A stretch of 45,643 nucleotides of DNA from Chloroflexota bacterium (GTDB lineage Bacteria; Chloroflexota; Anaerolineae; Anaerolineales; Villigracilaceae): positions 1-45,643 of the forward strand of contig JAEWVF010000062.1 of the NCBI GenBank assembly GCA_023459215.1, written 5' to 3'. Positions 32,405-41,137 of the stretch are shown in pieces. The notes beneath the pieces are model-generated. The model made no database searches. It was not told the DNA's origin and saw only the letters and a program-made list of their open reading frames with translations. Position 1 is the first letter of the stretch. Every line of letters starts with the position of its first letter. Position numbers and translations under genes: made by a program.

Positions 32405-33709
32405 ATGACCATTCCCAACTCCACCCCCGTTTATGCAGTCCCCGAAGCCAACCTGGTCCCGGTCAGCGCACATTTGCGCGACTTGGTCGATATTCCGCCC
32501 TCGCGCATGTTCCTGATCAACAAATCGCTCAAGGTGTACCAGCAGCAGAACCCCGGCGCGCAGGTTTTCGACGCCTCGCAGGGCGACGGCGGCGCTTCGC
32601 TGCCGGGTGTGCCCAAAGCCATCCTCGAACGCGCCGCCCAGCTACAAATCGACCACGGCACGGCTTACGATATGCCTTATGGCACGGACGCCTACCGCAA
32701 AGCGGTCATAGAGCAATACTGGCAATTGGACTCTGCCCTGGGGCTTGGCCCAGCCAATGTGCTCGGCGCGTGCGGCGGACGGGATGCGCTGGTCAAAGCC
32801 TATGGCGCGATGCTCGCCCTCGGTCATGGCCGCCAGGGCGACCTGATCCTGGTTTCGCGCGTGCCGTGGATTTCGTACAACTGGGGCCCCTACGGCCTGG
32901 GGGCGAATACGCTCTGGGCGCCCGGCGACCCAGCCCAGGGTTGGGCCTATTCCGAAGAAGCCATCCGCGAGAGTGTCGCCTTCGCCGCCCGCAGCGGACG
33001 CAAAATCGCCGGGCTGGTCATCACCAATCCCGACAACCCGACCGGGCTGACGCTTTCGGTCGCGCGCCAGGTTTCGCTGGCCAAAACGGCGCTTGCGGCC
33101 GGGGTGGCTTTTGTCCTGTTCGATTGGATGTACCACTACGTTACCGACCAGCAGCCGATGGATTTGAATACCTTCCTGCCGCATTTCAGCGCGGAGGAAC
33201 GCAAACGCCTGTTCTTCCTGGACGGCATCACCAAATCCCTGGGCGGCTCGAACATCCGCAATTGCCACCTGATCGCGGATGAAAACGTGGTCAAGTTTAT
33301 GGCGGCGCGCGCCTCGCACACCGTCTACCCGACCTTTTACTCGCTGGCGGTGGCGATGGCGGCCTACCAAACCGGCTACGCCGCAGCCGCGCAGACGATT
33401 GTTGCGCCGACCAACGCCAGCCGGGCGCTGCTGCGCGGCCTGCTGGCTGAAAGCGGTCTGGGGCACATCCTGGGCCAGGGCTATTATGCTTTTGTGAATG
33501 TCGGGGATTTTATCCGCGCCAGGGGCTGGCCGGACGGTGAGCCGCTCGGCCAATATTTGGCCGAAAACTTTGGCGTGGCGGTTGTGCCGGGCGCTTTTTT
33601 CTCGCCCTTTGGCGGCGACTGGCTGCGTTTCTCGTATGCCACCCCGCCCGAAAGAACCCAGGCGGCCTGGGAAAGACTGGTGGAAGGGTTGGAATCTCTC
33701 CGGCGCTGA
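32405..33709 (+). CDS. PLP-dependent class I/II aminotransferase
   Basis: A 434-residue fold-type I aminotransferase. The internal aldimine Lys lies in DGITKSLGGSN (about 283-293), the PLP-binding NPDNPTG at about 208-214 and the carboxylate-binding Arg in LRFSYATPP near the C-terminus. Substrate unknown; aspartate/aromatic-type or alanine-type are possible. I set the start at ATG 32405 (MTIPNSTP); the longer frame from 32330 begins in the array repeat and has no RBS. It is ended by a strong bidirectional terminator. Confidence 0.9.
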   Translation: MTIPNSTPVYAVPEANLVPVSAHLRDLVDIPPSRMFLINKSLKVYQQQNPGAQVFDASQGDGGASLPGVPKAILERAAQLQIDHGTAYDMPYGTDAYRKAVIEQYWQLDSALGLGPANVLGACGGRDALVKAYGAMLALGHGRQGDLILVSRVPWISYNWGPYGLGANTLWAPGDPAQGWAYSEEAIRESVAFAARSGRKIAGLVITNPDNPTGLTLSVARQVSLAKTALAAGVAFVLFDWMYHYVTDQQPMDLNTFLPHFSAEERKRLFFLDGITKSLGGSNIRNCHLIADENVVKFMAARASHTVYPTFYSLAVAMAAYQTGYAAAAQTIVAPTNASRALLRGLLAESGLGHILGQGYYAFVNVGDFIRARGWPDGEPLGQYLAENFGVAVVPGAFFSPFGGDWLRFSYATPPERTQAAWERLVEGLESLRR

Positions 33710-33765
33710 TTCTTTTCAGCGCGACCAGGGGCATCTGCTCAATCCCGGTTATAAAATCTTATCCC

Positions 33766-33820
33766 AAAAAACAGGCCTGGCATCTTTTCCCGGATGCCAG
33801 GCCTGTTTGATTCTCTTTTT
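33766..33820 (+). terminator. Bidirectional terminator at the chromosome/cassette boundary
   Basis: A perfect 13-bp stem (CAGGCCTGGCATC 33772-33784, GATGCCAGGCCTG 33793-33805) has six A before and a T-rich tail after, so it works on both strands. It ends the aminotransferase gene and also the leftmost cassette gene. A similar hairpin with the same flank recurs at 43821-43860. Confidence 0.9.
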
Positions 33821-33822
33821 TG

Positions 33823-33860
33823 CTCATCCCATGAACCTGTTGTTAATCGGTGGGCGGCTT
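33823..33860. repeat. Flanking block shared with 43861-43920
   Basis: The plus-strand sequence after the terminator here and at 43861-43920 is nearly the same (CATCCC..TGA, then TTAATCGGTGGGC). The shared block plus hairpin is about 90 bp. Confidence 0.55.
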
Positions 33861-33901
33861 TATTCAAAGACATTGGGTTGCAAAACTATACCAAGAAACA
33901 T

Positions 33902-34435
33902 TTATGGCAGAATTTCAAAGTTGCTAATCTTAAAAGTAAAACCTTGACAACAAGGCTCGGAGTACGGATTTATGTAGATAGTATTTGGGTATCCAAAGGT
34001 TGGGTCATAGGCTACCATTATTTCATCAGGCTTTTCCAAATAAGATTTATACACATAATCGAACAGGCTTGGAACTGTAAAGAATTGCTCGTAAGGATAA
34101 GATGTATTCACTCCTTCGATGGGTAATAAACCTTTCTTGCTTTTATTATCTACTATTTTGACAACCATACCGTTTTTTACTTCAACGTCAACAGCAAGCG
34201 ATTTTGCGTATCCATAACCATCAATCGACATACGGTAGTGGGTAATAGTTTGGCTCTCCCACTTCGCCCGATTTTGTTCAAGTTCATGAGACTTAAGGTA
34301 TCCTACAGGAAAAATCTCTTTGTAAATTATAAAAAGAGTAATTATTGTTCCTATCGCCAGTATAACGGCAAATAATGAAACGCTTTTCGCCTTAGACTTT
34401 AAGATATTCTGTGCAACAGAATGAGATTCCTTCAT
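33902..34435 (-). CDS. DUF6174-like protein, single-pass membrane (cassette gene)
   Basis: A 177-residue protein with one N-terminal transmembrane helix (about 20-40) and an extracytoplasmic beta-rich domain resembling DUF6174 (RAKWESQTITHYRMSIDGYG, later PNTIYINPYSEPCCQGF). The start is ATG 34435, 33 nt after an RYYYAAC core (34469); the longer frame runs into the repeat element. It is the leftmost cassette-like gene and ends near the bidirectional terminator. Confidence 0.65.
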   Translation of the reverse strand: MKESHSVAQNILKSKAKSVSLFAVILAIGTIITLFIIYKEIFPVGYLKSHELEQNRAKWESQTITHYRMSIDGYGYAKSLAVDVEVKNGMVVKIVDNKSKKGLLPIEGVNTSYPYEQFFTVPSLFDYVYKSYLEKPDEIMVAYDPTFGYPNTIYINPYSEPCCQGFTFKISNFEILP

Positions 34436-34468
34436 GTTTTCTCTTTTGCGACAGGTTAATGAGTTGCC

Positions 34469-34475
34469 GTCCAAC
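34469..34475 (-). other. attC-type core site (GTTGGAC) before the DUF6174-like gene
   Basis: Minus-strand GTTGGAC (plus GTCCAAC) fits GTTRRRY. It lies 33 nt before the start codon, the usual position of a cassette boundary. Element copy A begins at the next base. Confidence 0.55.
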
Positions 34476-34631
34476 GAGACTGTCGAAAAACCCTGCGTTG
34501 GAAAAATCTTATAAAAATCTCCCACAACAGGCTCAAAAAGCTACAAAAATAGTGACAGAAGGGCAGAAACCTGATGGCTTTTTAGCAATTTTGTCTCACT
34601 TTCTAAAGATTTTTTGAGAAGAGACTTTTTC
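34476..34631. mobile_element. ORF-less inverted-repeat element, copy A (right end degraded)
   Basis: It begins with the intact left end GAGACTGTCGAAAAA directly after the AAC of an attC core. The right end is cut short at GACTTTTTC. Internal parts align with copies B-D (TTTGTCTCACTTTC). It has no coding capacity. Confidence 0.65.
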
Positions 34632-34661
34632 CCAAATGCCAGGCCTGTTTCATTATCATCT

Positions 34662-35165
34662 TTATTTCATTTTGGTTGGAAGTTCGCTTTGCACTTGCTG
34701 GTATTGCAATCTTTCTACGCTTTCTGTGAACTTCCGCTCCCAATGCGGATTTGCATTTGATTGGGCAAGCCTCTGCCCCAAACGCAACAGATCGATTGCA
34801 TCCCGATTCCATCTTTTTGCCGAAAATGCTCTCGCCGTGGAATCCAAGCGATCAAAGAATTCATCATTGAATTTGCCTTCCCAGCCAATCGTTGAGAACC
34901 TTTGGGCGGTTGCATGACTCTCAGAAACGGTTTCCTTCAGACAAACCAAGGTCAATACGGCAACCATTTCCAACGCCGATAAATCGCTGGGAATTGTGGA
35001 TGCGTTCTGGCTTAGCCCTTTGACGAGTTGAAAACGGACAGCCGGATTTTGGCGGAAGTAGCGGGAAATACGCGCATGCCTGTTTTGCAAAAGGGCGGGC
35101 AATACGAAGCTCAGCAAAACAACAATGGCAAGTCCGCTAATGAGAAAAATCTGATATTCGTTCAT
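34662..35165 (-). CDS. Single-pass membrane protein, unknown function (cassette gene)
   Basis: A 167-residue protein with one N-terminal transmembrane helix (about 5-27, ISGLAIVVLLSFVLPALL) and a helical cytoplasmic domain with ALEMVAVLTLVCLKETVSESH. I recognise no family. The start is 37 nt after the GGTTAAC core of attC (35203). Its own 3' attC is not clear. Confidence 0.6.
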   Translation of the reverse strand: MNEYQIFLISGLAIVVLLSFVLPALLQNRHARISRYFRQNPAVRFQLVKGLSQNASTIPSDLSALEMVAVLTLVCLKETVSESHATAQRFSTIGWEGKFNDEFFDRLDSTARAFSAKRWNRDAIDLLRLGQRLAQSNANPHWERKFTESVERLQYQQVQSELPTKMK

Positions 35166-35202
35166 GGTGGAGTAATTAGAGATGTTTATTCTGCATTGAA
35201 GT

Positions 35203-35359
35203 GGTTAACGGCTTGCGTTACCTGCGTGTGTCTCGACAAGCTCGACAACCAGGGCGGGCGTGGACAATGCCTGGGAGCAGGAAAAACTCGACGCCAGAAA
35301 AATGCCTGAAAATGCCGCACGCGAAGCGTCCCACACGTCAGGTGGACGCTGTGTTGGGC
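35203..35359 (-). other. attC site of the alpha/beta hydrolase cassette
   Basis: Left core GGTTAAC (35203-35209) and right core GTTGGGC (35353-35359) flank complementary arms. In the common direction the left arm reads GCGTTACCTGCGTGTG and the right arm GCGTCCACCTGACGTGTG, which pair as GCGT, ACCTG and CGTGTG with an unpaired spacer and one extrahelical A. About 100 nt of loop separates them. This matches attC architecture (R, unpaired central spacer, L, extrahelical base). Confidence 0.75.
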
Positions 35360-35386
35360 GGTTTGAACACTGTATCTGATATCCAA

Positions 35387-36151
35387 CTAGGTATTTACGA
35401 ACCTGTCTATTTCGTTACGAAGCTGATCTGGATGCTGCAAGATCTCTCCATGACCGTATCCATCGAATACTTTCACTTCCATCTCTGGGAAGACCTTTTT
35501 GAGCCCGATCACAGCTGTTTTCATATTTCCTTCCTTAGCGCCATACCAGCAAGCCACTTTGATGCCAATCTGTGGCTTTATCCCTTTGATGCCCTTGTTA
35601 TAAAATGTTGAACCAGCAATCGTTGCGTTTTCCAGCGTTCTCGCCGAAGCTCCAGTGTAAATCATCTCTGAAAGCATTTCGGGAGTATAGTCCTGCATTC
35701 CCATCATCTTGATAAGAAGTTTGGCATCCCCACTTACAATCTTTTTTACAACCTTTCCCTGTAGCTTGGCTATTACCTTGGTCATCAAGGGATTTAATAT
35801 GCCAAAACTCACATTTTCCGCACCGTCGAGAATAAGATGGTCAACTTTGATTTTCCCGCTGACGCTCACAAAGATAGCCGGTAGGCAGCCGAGAGACGCA
35901 CCGTATATGGCAAACAACTCACCACCGAAATGATCACAGACATATTTTAGGATTTTATTTGCCTCGTCCTCACCACTTATATACTCTGTATCCTCGGTTG
36001 GGTCAAAGCCATCTAATCCAACGGCAATGACATGATACTTTTCTGCGAGGAGCGGAATGCTTTTACCAAAGCTCATTTTCCACGTGGAAGCGTTTCCGTG
36101 AAGCAGCATCAGTGTCTTTTCTTTTTCTTTTCCGAATTCATAGAATCTCAT
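35387..36151 (-). CDS. Alpha/beta hydrolase (cassette gene)
   Basis: A 254-residue hydrolase fold protein: oxyanion loop LLHGNASTW (about 16-24), nucleophile elbow GASLG (Ser near 79-80), an acid candidate in the CWYGAKEGNMKT strand region and the base His in DGYGHGEI (near the end). Esterase or lactonase class; substrate unknown. It is a typical integron-cassette cargo. The start lies 40 nt after the GCCCAAC core at 36192 and the stop 28 nt before the attC right core. Confidence 0.82.
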   Translation of the reverse strand: MRFYEFGKEKEKTLMLLHGNASTWKMSFGKSIPLLAEKYHVIAVGLDGFDPTEDTEYISGEDEANKILKYVCDHFGGELFAIYGASLGCLPAIFVSVSGKIKVDHLILDGAENVSFGILNPLMTKVIAKLQGKVVKKIVSGDAKLLIKMMGMQDYTPEMLSEMIYTGASARTLENATIAGSTFYNKGIKGIKPQIGIKVACWYGAKEGNMKTAVIGLKKVFPEMEVKVFDGYGHGEILQHPDQLRNEIDRFVNT

Positions 36152-36191
36152 ATTGTTTCCTTTAGAGCTATGAAATCATGAACAGTAAACC

Positions 36192-36491
36192 GCCCAACGA
36201 GACTGTCGAAAAACCCTTTGGGCTAAAAAATCCCGGAAAATTCTCCCACAATTAGCCAAAAAGCGGCCAAAATTTGGGACGGGATGCAAGGAATAAGGCA
36301 TTTTCCGATACTTTTGTCCCACTTTCAAGTGCTCTGTTCTTGAAAAAGGACTTTTTCGACAGTTTCAACGCTCCGCATAAGCCGCCGCTGCGACTCTGGC
36401 AAGACACCAATCCCAACCCATGAATGTTCTACCGCGGCCAGAATCCACCTCGCTGCGCAAGCAGCGGTCGGCCTTCATGCGGGTGTTGGGT
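36192..36491 (-). other. attC site interrupted by element copy B
   Basis: Left core GCCCAAC (36192-36198) and right core GTTGGGT (36485-36491). Without the 168-bp element and one AAC the site is about 129 bp. In the common direction the arms read CGCAT-AAG-CCG-CCGCTGC and CGCATGAAGGCCGACCGCTGC, pairing over most of their length with bulged bases. The right core begins 3 nt from the stop codon of the next gene. This is the best attC in the window. Confidence 0.82.
36199..36366. mobile_element. ORF-less inverted-repeat element, copy B (intact)
   Basis: 168 bp with terminal inverted repeats GAGACTGTCGAAAAA and (complement of right end) GAAACTGTCGAAAAA. AAC flanks both ends (36196-36198, 36367-36369). 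It sits exactly at the core of an attC. No ORF. Confidence 0.85.
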
Positions 36492-36494
36492 GCG

Positions 36495-37349
36495 TCATTG
36501 ATTACTAATGTCATGATTTTTGCCGTCTTTTTGTTTGACGCTTAAAAAAACAACAATTGCACCAAATAACAGGAGCAACGTGCTAATTGTCTGAAGCAAG
36601 GCATATTTCAAACCGAAGCCAAAGAAACTCGGAATAACCGAAACACCCATTGTGTAAACTAAGTAACCATCAGTGATTGATATCTGAGAGACACCAGTTT
36701 TTTTGGACTTGATGATCCATGCGCCGCCTTGCCAGCTGCTTTCTGATGTGACGATGATCTCTTGTTGCGGTGAAATGACCTCAAAATCTGAAGTGTTTAG
36801 CGTAAATGATGCAAGCTTTTCACAGCCTTGTGACAAATAATCCCTGGAAAGATAAGAAATTACTAGCGTTTCATCGTTTACGGGGATGACTCGGTCAGAG
36901 ACGTGAATGTCCTCAATTACTCTTTCGCATACTGCTAATTTCGAATATTGACTTGGTAGGCTATCTAAATTTGTCGCAGCAATGTTCTGCCACAGCAGAA
37001 AGACATATAAGAGTACTCCTAGAAAAAACACAAAATATCCTGTGATAGCAAGTCTACCGTTGAAATCGACGTGAAAGTATTTTATAGATATTTGTGCAGA
37101 GATTAAGACACACATTAAAAGAAGAGCCAAAAACGAATCGCGCAGATGCTCAATCCATAATGTCATCAATATGCAAAGACTCAAGGTTGCAAAGAAAGTC
37201 TCAAAAAACAAGGCTGCACGACTATATACGTTGACAATAGCTGTGTCCTGTCGCAGCCTCTTTAGCAAGCGCATCCCAAAAAGAAGAAGGCTACCTGCAA
37301 ATATAAGACTCCCAACGGCAACTATTATCCATTCAGGACTTTCAAACAT
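36495..37349 (-). CDS. Four-helix membrane protein, unknown function (cassette gene)
   Basis: A 284-residue protein with about four transmembrane helices (about 8-28, 48-66, 70-88, 101-120), an extracytoplasmic domain (about 125-235) and a fifth hydrophobic C-terminal helix (about 248-268). The middle part (LASFTLNTSDFEVISPQQEI) is beta-rich. No family recognised. It starts 34 nt after the ACCCAAC core at 37384 and ends 3 nt before the right core of attC. Confidence 0.65.
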   Translation of the reverse strand: MFESPEWIIVAVGSLIFAGSLLLFGMRLLKRLRQDTAIVNVYSRAALFFETFFATLSLCILMTLWIEHLRDSFLALLLMCVLISAQISIKYFHVDFNGRLAITGYFVFFLGVLLYVFLLWQNIAATNLDSLPSQYSKLAVCERVIEDIHVSDRVIPVNDETLVISYLSRDYLSQGCEKLASFTLNTSDFEVISPQQEIIVTSESSWQGGAWIIKSKKTGVSQISITDGYLVYTMGVSVIPSFFGFGLKYALLQTISTLLLLFGAIVVFLSVKQKDGKNHDISNQ

Positions 37350-37383
37350 AGTTTCACCCGATGTTTATTCTCTCCCTTGAAGC

Positions 37384-37561
37384 ACCCAACGGAATGGCGT
37401 TACCGGCAAGGGCGGGATTTGGCAGAAAAATGCTCCGGGACGAACCCGCCAAAGGCCAAGAATCCCCGGAAGGGAGGGCAGCGCCCGCACTTGTTTCATG
37501 TAAGTTATGTTATGGAATTGTGGAACTGCAAAAAACTTTATCCTCGGTGAGCGGGTTTACT
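37384..37561 (-). other. Degenerate attC site of the RDD-protein cassette
   Basis: Left core ACCCAAC (37384-37390) and a weak right core GTTTACT (37555-37561) just before the RDD gene stop. Arms GCGTTACCG and (complement) GCTCACCGAG pair partly. The left half is homologous to the sequence after element copy C (shared GCGGGATTTGGC). Confidence 0.5.
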
Positions 37562-37565
37562 TGAG

Positions 37566-38621
37566 CTATTTGGATAAACTTGTGCGCCAACCTTCAACAG
37601 AATTTGCTATCAATAGTTTATTGTGACCGCTGGCAATGCCAATTTCATATGCTGAGGTTATATCAACCACTATTTCATCGTATTTGCTTATGCTTTTCTC
37701 ATTATCAAGCACGGTTTTGACAATACTGTTGGCTATTTTTTGTCCCTCACCATTGTCAATGTTACCTTTATACCAAACAGTGATCTTAAAGGTGTTGCCT
37801 GTTTTTTGAAAGTCATAATGAATACCAACTGAAAAGAAACGTGGGTCTTCTTTGAGAATAAGAAAGGCAGGGCTATTAGTAGAAGCTAATGGCGGTTTTG
37901 AAATAATGGATGGAGCAATTATGGGTAGTGTCGCAATTGTAATAAAGCCGATCCATACACTAATTACAACCCAATGAACTCGAGATGTTTTCGGAAACGA
38001 TTCTGTTGATTGTCCAGATAAGTGAACAACATGAGTTCCCAATAGCAAATCGTGAGTTCCCTGGCGAGGTGCAAAATTAAAAACCATTGTATAAAGAATT
38101 GTGCCTCCTAAGCCAAATACCAATAGGGCTATAAGCCAAGTTGCAATATTGTTTTGTTCCGTTGGAAATACCCAACCCTGAAATATTATCGCTTGCAATA
38201 CTAAAAAGAAGGCTGCAATTGTCCAACCGCCAAAAAGTGAGGGTGAACCTAATAGCAGGCTTCGAACTATGGAACGCCATAGATCAATTGGTTCGTTGTT
38301 CTTATTTCGCACAGCAATTTTCATCAATCTTTTGCCCAGAGTTTGGCCGCCACAGATTTTTGAATTCATTATTCCAAAGTAGGCAAGGATGCAAAGCAAA
38401 CCAATTACGCGCCCATAAGGTCCAAGACTGAATAATAAAGATGAAAATGTGATTCCAATAATTTGACCTACGATTCCTAAAATAATTGCGTCTACAAGCC
38501 AGGCAAAAAATCTTCGCCAAAAACTCGCTATTGGTGGAAAAGTAAAAATAGATTGACCGTTTTGCCCAATTGGGCTTGTTGAAACTGCATTGTTTGACGA
38601 TGAATTTAATTCGTTTTGCAT
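37566..38621 (-). CDS. RDD family membrane protein (cassette gene)
   Basis: A 351-residue protein with an RDD domain (FWRRFFAWLVDAIILGIVGQ, about 33-52; GGQTLGKRLMKIAVRNKNN, about 91-109) and four to five transmembrane helices, then an extracytoplasmic C-terminal domain (SPAFLILKEDPRFFSVGIHYDF) of unknown fold. RDD proteins are sometimes linked to ion exchange but are mostly uncharacterised. I set the start at ATG 38621 (AAGGGA upstream), 25 nt after the GCCCAAC core at 38647. Confidence 0.8.
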   Translation of the reverse strand: MQNELNSSSNNAVSTSPIGQNGQSIFTFPPIASFWRRFFAWLVDAIILGIVGQIIGITFSSLLFSLGPYGRVIGLLCILAYFGIMNSKICGGQTLGKRLMKIAVRNKNNEPIDLWRSIVRSLLLGSPSLFGGWTIAAFFLVLQAIIFQGWVFPTEQNNIATWLIALLVFGLGGTILYTMVFNFAPRQGTHDLLLGTHVVHLSGQSTESFPKTSRVHWVVISVWIGFITIATLPIIAPSIISKPPLASTNSPAFLILKEDPRFFSVGIHYDFQKTGNTFKITVWYKGNIDNGEGQKIANSIVKTVLDNEKSISKYDEIVVDITSAYEIGIASGHNKLLIANSVEGWRTSLSK

Positions 38622-38646
38622 TTTTCCCTTATTCTGAAAATGAAAC

Positions 38647-38780
38647 GCCCAACTAAAGCCTTGCTGACTATTTGACTGGTAAGCACTTTGGGCCAATCAA
38701 ACCACTTCCCCAACTATAGCAAAAATCCACCCGGCGAGTCAACGGGTTTGGGGCCGCCAATCCGCCGGGCAAGGTTGGCT
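38647..38780 (-). other. Possible attC between RDD and ICMT cassettes
   Basis: Left core GCCCAAC (38647-38653) and right core GTTGGCT (38774-38780), which overlaps the stop codon of the next gene. The internal arms pair poorly, so this is a degenerate site or chance. Confidence 0.4.
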
Positions 38781-39330
38781 ATTTTTTCGAACCGTTCCGG
38801 CCCAATTTGATGGGCAGGATGAAGGGCGTTTCTTCTTTATACCGGCTGTATTCAGCGCCGAAGCGCAACTGCAATTCCTTCTCCTCGATGATTTTCAGGT
38901 AAGCGATCAAAACCGCGGCCAGGGTGAACACGGCCAGGAGCGTCGTGAAGGAACCGGCCAGGATCGCCACCCCGGCATAGGCCAGGATGGTTCCCAACGT
39001 CATCGGGTTGCGGCAGTATTTGAACGGGCCAACAATCAGCAGTTTTTTTGTCGGCAGCATCGGGAAGGGCGTTCCCGCGGCCAGCGTGATTTGAATGACA
39101 ATTGTCCAGATGGCGATGAAACCGCCAACGGCGATGGCCGCCACGCCAACGATGAGGTTGCCCAGGCCGTAGAAAAATGAGCCGATCCCGAAGGATGCAT
39201 CGACGCGCGGCAAGACAACCGCCAGCAACAGCGGGATCGTGGTTGGGAAGATCAACGCTCCAAACAACAACGCCAGGATTCGTTTTTGGGTCGAGTGATC
39301 CTGGTTCTGCCACTTCACGAAATGATTCAT
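38779..39330 (-). CDS. Isoprenylcysteine carboxyl methyltransferase (ICMT/PEMT)-like protein
   Basis: A 183-residue membrane methyltransferase-like protein with about four hydrophobic segments. The C-terminal ICMT/PEMT motif is clear: GPFKYCRNPMTLG (about 104-116) and EEKELQLRFGAEYSRYKEETPFILP (starting about 150). It probably methylates a lipid or membrane-anchored group. The start is ATG 39330, with GGAGGAC upstream. GC content is close to the host's, unlike the flanking cassettes. Confidence 0.82.
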   Translation of the reverse strand: MNHFVKWQNQDHSTQKRILALLFGALIFPTTIPLLLAVVLPRVDASFGIGSFFYGLGNLIVGVAAIAVGGFIAIWTIVIQITLAAGTPFPMLPTKKLLIVGPFKYCRNPMTLGTILAYAGVAILAGSFTTLLAVFTLAAVLIAYLKIIEEKELQLRFGAEYSRYKEETPFILPIKLGRNGSKK

Positions 39331-39349
39331 CTTGTCCTCCCGGAATTCT

Positions 39350-39381
39350 GCCAACCGGCAGCCGGTCGGGGGCCGGTTGGC
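39350..39381. other. Perfect hairpin upstream of the ICMT-like gene
   Basis: GCCAACCGGC (39350-39359) and GCCGGTTGGC (39372-39381) form a 10-bp stem and 12-nt loop, with GCCAAC/GTTGGC cores at the ends. It could be a collapsed attC or an operator; no U-run follows. Confidence 0.5.
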
Positions 39382-39435
39382 TTGGCGCAGATCGGGAACA
39401 GGGCAATGTTCCCGTACACTTTATCCGCTGTTGGT

Positions 39436-40275
39436 TTAGCTTGCAAACAGGCTGATTTTTTGCAGGGTTTGGTTGAGCGGGACAGAAAATTGGCCCGGAC
39501 TTTGTGCCCAATCCAGCCTGAAGTAGAGCGATTGCAGGAAATTTTTGATATTTGCCCGAAGCGTGATTCCCTGCGGCATGGATTTTGTTTCCAGAACGGG
39601 CTTTTCAAAACTGCCTATCCATTGAGCGATTTCCGTATCGGGCAAAAGCGAGCGTTTTATCACCGCAATAACCGCTGTGATGAGACGTTCGTCTTCTCCG
39701 TGCGTGTAGACTGGTTCATGCACACAGATAACAGCGCGGATGGCGGCCAGGATTTCCCGCAAACCGGCTTGATCCAACTCCCGGCACTGCGCCAAATCGT
39801 CGAGTGCATCCGCTGTGTGGGCCAGCGCGTGCGCCCACCCCTTTCCGGGGACGAAATCCCGGCGGTCTCTTTCCTGTTTGAGATATGCCAGCAATCTCTC
39901 TTTGACCTGCGCGATTTCACTCGCTGCCAGGAAGGGCTGCGAACGATGGGCGATCAGAATCAGCGGGAGCAGCAGCACCGAAAAAGAGCGCCGAAAAACC
40001 GAGTCGCTCTCCTGCTCGCCGATGCGGTAAAAAATGTGTTCCTCGCCCAGGAGCTTGTGCAATAATTCCCGTAACTCTGCGGGGCCGATGAGCTTGTGGC
40101 CTAAAATCCAGGCGGCGAAAGCGGAATAAATCAGGTCGTCGCGCAGGGTACTATCCGTCGCGCCGATATGGGTCAGCATGGCGGGGATAAGCTCCGGCAA
40201 ATCCGCCTGCCTTGCGGGCCGGAAATCGTTTTGCGCGAGCGCCTGCAGCTTCTCTTTCAGTTCCATTGCGTTCAT
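39436..40275 (-). CDS. DUF2785 family protein
   Basis: A 279-residue soluble helical protein with the DUF2785 signature RDFVPGKGWAHALAHTADALDDL (starting about 139). Function unknown; family members often sit on mobile regions beside acetyltransferases or hydrolases. It lies 24 nt after the DinB-like gene on the same strand, so the two form one transcript and probably one cassette. GC is close to the host's. Confidence 0.8.
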   Translation of the reverse strand: MNAMELKEKLQALAQNDFRPARQADLPELIPAMLTHIGATDSTLRDDLIYSAFAAWILGHKLIGPAELRELLHKLLGEEHIFYRIGEQESDSVFRRSFSVLLLPLILIAHRSQPFLAASEIAQVKERLLAYLKQERDRRDFVPGKGWAHALAHTADALDDLAQCRELDQAGLREILAAIRAVICVHEPVYTHGEDERLITAVIAVIKRSLLPDTEIAQWIGSFEKPVLETKSMPQGITLRANIKNFLQSLYFRLDWAQSPGQFSVPLNQTLQKISLFAS

Positions 40276-40299
40276 TGTGTGCTTCCCTTTTCTTATTGT

Positions 40300-40842
40300 T
40301 TATTCCTGGCCTTGCTGACCTTCGACGGGCCGCTGGAAATCCGTTCCGTGCGGTTCGTGTTTCTCTTGCAGGAACCGATCAAAGTCAAGCTCGCCCGGCG
40401 AATGACCATAGCCCGTCAGGATTGTGGCTGCTTCGCTGCGATGTTGAATGCCGTGGGTAACAACATGGACGATGGTCTGCCATACTTTCGGGCCGCTATG
40501 TGGATCGTCGCCATACCGCCGATGGAGGCTGTCTTCGCTCAGGCTGGCGGCATAATCGAACCAGGCGGCGCGTTCCATCTCCCAGCGGGATTTGAGCGCG
40601 GCTGGGTCGGCGAAATCGTCCGCGTCCAGGACGCTGTCCTCATCCTGCGCCTGTAAGATGGAACGCCATCCATACTCGGCATCGAGCGTATGCACAAGGA
40701 TGCCGCGCAGGCTGCCCCAGCCTGGATCCGGTGTGTGCCGGCGCGTGAACTGGTCTGCCGAAATACGCTCACAGGCGGCCAGAATCCGCTCGTTTGCCCA
40801 AAAATTGAATTGGATGAATGTGGTCAGGTCGCTTTTGTCCAT
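40300..40842 (-). CDS. DinB family protein
   Basis: A 180-residue four-helix-bundle metal protein of the DinB/YfiT superfamily. The triad of metal ligands is visible: His51 in ILVHTLDAEYGW, and His126/130-like residues in VVTHGIQHRSEAA. Members include thiol-dependent transferases and damage-induced proteins; the role is unknown. It starts 25 nt after a GTTCAAC core (40868), the standard cassette spacing here. Confidence 0.85.
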   Translation of the reverse strand: MDKSDLTTFIQFNFWANERILAACERISADQFTRRHTPDPGWGSLRGILVHTLDAEYGWRSILQAQDEDSVLDADDFADPAALKSRWEMERAAWFDYAASLSEDSLHRRYGDDPHSGPKVWQTIVHVVTHGIQHRSEAATILTGYGHSPGELDFDRFLQEKHEPHGTDFQRPVEGQQGQE

Positions 40843-40977
40843 GCTTGTATTGCTCCTTGTTCAAAGCGTTCAACGCTGCGGCTGCCGCTGTATGGAGGTG
40901 GAAGAGCCGGGTGGGCAGCTCTCACATCTGTAGAAAGATGTCAGGCCTGTTTTTTCTTTTCGCTCTTCGTTTTTTAT

Positions 40978-41071
40978 ACACGGATTGCAGAGATTTCGCA
41001 GAGTCTCACGGATTTTTCTTATGAAATCTGCGCGCCCTTAGGGCAGTCCGTCCAATCCGCGAAATCCGTGT
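40978..41071. repeat. Inverted array with ACACGGATT arms
   Basis: ACACGGATT (40978-40986) and AATCCGTGT (41063-41071) are perfect complements, and further words (CACGGATT, AGAGATTT; then AATCCGCG) lie between. It is of the same class as the arrays in the main chromosome and sits between DinB and the 2H phosphoesterase. Confidence 0.7.
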
Positions 41072-41137
41072 TCAGATTTTGGTTTTTACGTGTTTCCGGC
41101 TTTGCAAGACTGATAAAAAAAGAACCCTAAAATCGGG

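Noticed and set aside
36199..36366. Insertion of a complete IS
   Set aside because: No transposase frame exists in any of the four copies and all are under 200 bp.
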